Shown piece after piece: positions 5,357 to 6,022 of a DNA stretch of 6,022 nucleotides. The notes beneath the pieces are model-generated. The model ran no database searches. It saw only the letters and a list, made by a program, of their open reading frames with translations, and had not been told where the DNA came from. The stretch is taken from assembly GCA_003527145.1 (NCBI GenBank), contig DPSW01000220.1, forward strand, positions 1,943-7,964. Reading direction: 5' to 3'. The position numbers and the translations under genes are program-made. The first letter of the stretch is position 1. Each line of letters begins with the position of its first letter. The DNA is from Clostridiaceae bacterium (GTDB lineage Bacteria > Bacillota > Clostridia > Lutisporales > Lutisporaceae).

Positions 5357-6022
5357 ATGTCAACAAAGCCGGAAACAGACGCAAAACTTCAAAAGGCATG
5401 GAATATGCCGGATACTTACGTCATCATTTTTTGGGTAGTAGTTTTAGCTGCAATACTGACTTATATAGTTCCCTTAGGAAGATTTGAAATATTCTATAAT
5501 GCTTATGATGCAAGCGGAAAAAAGATTGCGGCTATATCGGAGGGAGAAAAAACCGATTTCAATATTAATGGTAAAAGCTATACATTAGATGCATCAGGTG
5601 ATAATACTCTCATATTGGAAGCAGGCAAAGAAGAACCCTTAGGCTCCATAAGAAAAAACAGAGCTAAATCCTTTGAGCTAAAAAATGAAAATGGTGAATT
5701 GAGCTTCAAGGTGCTGCAGGAATATGGCAAATATATCGGTACTGGTGAGAAAAAAGGAATCAAGCTTTTTGCTCCCTTTGGAGATATGGGCTTCTTGAAT
5801 TTTGCTTTTGAGGGCCTTGTAAAAGGTGACAAATGGGGAACTTCCGTAGGCATAATAGCATTTATATTGGTGGTTGGCGGTGCCTTCGGCATAGTGCTTA
5901 AGACAGGTGCTGTGGAAGCAGGAATATTGAATATGATAAGTAAGACTAAAGGAACCGAAGCCTTGCTTATTCCCGTGCTTTTTGCACTCTTTGCACTTGG
6001 AGGAGCAGTATTCGGCATGGGC
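5357..6022 (+). CDS. yfcC: YfcC-family membrane carrier (DcuC / C4-dicarboxylate anaerobic carrier superfamily), C-terminus cut by window edge
   Basis: Integral inner-membrane transporter; relatives are annotated as C4-dicarboxylate or basic amino-acid (arginine/ornithine-type) carriers, and YfcC itself is poorly characterised, so the substrate is unknown. The visible 222 residues are open to the right edge; full family members are about 460-510 long. The start has a strong Shine-Dalgarno. The N-terminus reads AWNMPDTYVIIFWVVVL, the typical W-x-MPDT entry into the first membrane helix (about 21-40, ending IVPLGRF). A hydrophilic stretch (about 41-160) follows, then FEGLVKGDKWGTSVGIIAFILVV, and a second helix (162-182, GGAFGIVLKTGAVEAGI). 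A third helix (202-220) ends LGGAVFGMG, where E. coli YfcC continues with the same motif. The 120-residue segment between the first two helices looks longer than in E. coli YfcC. It is preceded by a sigma-54 promoter and is divergent from a sigma-54 activator, so its expression is probably inducible. Confidence 0.9.
   Translation, partial: MSTKPETDAKLQKAWNMPDTYVIIFWVVVLAAILTYIVPLGRFEIFYNAYDASGKKIAAISEGEKTDFNINGKSYTLDASGDNTLILEAGKEEPLGSIRKNRAKSFELKNENGELSFKVLQEYGKYIGTGEKKGIKLFAPFGDMGFLNFAFEGLVKGDKWGTSVGIIAFILVVGGAFGIVLKTGAVEAGILNMISKTKGTEALLIPVLFALFALGGAVFGMG

Noticed and set aside
5578..6018. 146-codon open frame on the minus strand
   Set aside because: It lies entirely antisense to the YfcC-like gene, whose protein is strongly family-like. 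Its low-complexity, Ser/Pro-rich product is typical of a shadow frame and it has no ribosome binding site.

Overview
The window looks like chromosomal DNA of a low-GC, Gram-positive anaerobe of the Clostridia type. The evidence is the AT-rich intergenic DNA, strong AGGAGG-type ribosome binding sites, a lipoprotein solute-binding protein with a short Clostridia-like signal peptide, a sigma-54 activator with clostridial flavour, and a YfcC-family carrier. Genus is not determinable from the sequence alone.

Layout. Three genes lie on the minus strand. Read in transcription order, from right to left, they are a sigma-54 enhancer-binding regulator (5141-3084), a PepD-type M20 dipeptidase (2788-1358) and an oligopeptide/dipeptide-type ABC substrate-binding lipoprotein (1294 to beyond the left edge). 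On the plus strand, divergent from the regulator, a YfcC/DcuC-family membrane carrier starts at 5357 and runs off the right edge. The regulator ends in a convincing intrinsic terminator (about 3019-3055), so pepD probably has its own promoter in the AT-rich 295-bp gap that follows. pepD and the binding protein are only 63 bp apart, but a 12-bp hairpin lies between them.

The most informative part is the 215-bp divergent intergenic region (5142-5356). It holds a near-consensus sigma-54 (-24/-12) promoter at 5300-5315, aimed at the carrier. About 25 bp upstream of it is a large, almost perfect inverted repeat (16-bp arms, 15 of 16 paired, 5227-5274), which is the obvious candidate binding site for the adjacent regulator. 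A plausible sigma-A promoter for the regulator itself lies on the other side. The inferred circuit is that the regulator senses a cytoplasmic signal through its N-terminal and PAS regions, binds the inverted repeat and activates sigma-54 transcription of the carrier.

Working model (inference): peptide capture (binding protein), intracellular dipeptide cleavage (PepD) and carboxylate/amino-acid exchange or export (YfcC-like carrier) form a peptide or amino-acid utilisation locus, with at least the carrier under sigma-54 control. The regulator is unusual because a winged-helix-like C-terminus replaces the normal Fis-type helix-turn-helix, and its N-terminal about 160 residues match no sensory domain I can name with confidence. 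No RNA genes, insertion sequences, CRISPR arrays or phage genes were seen.
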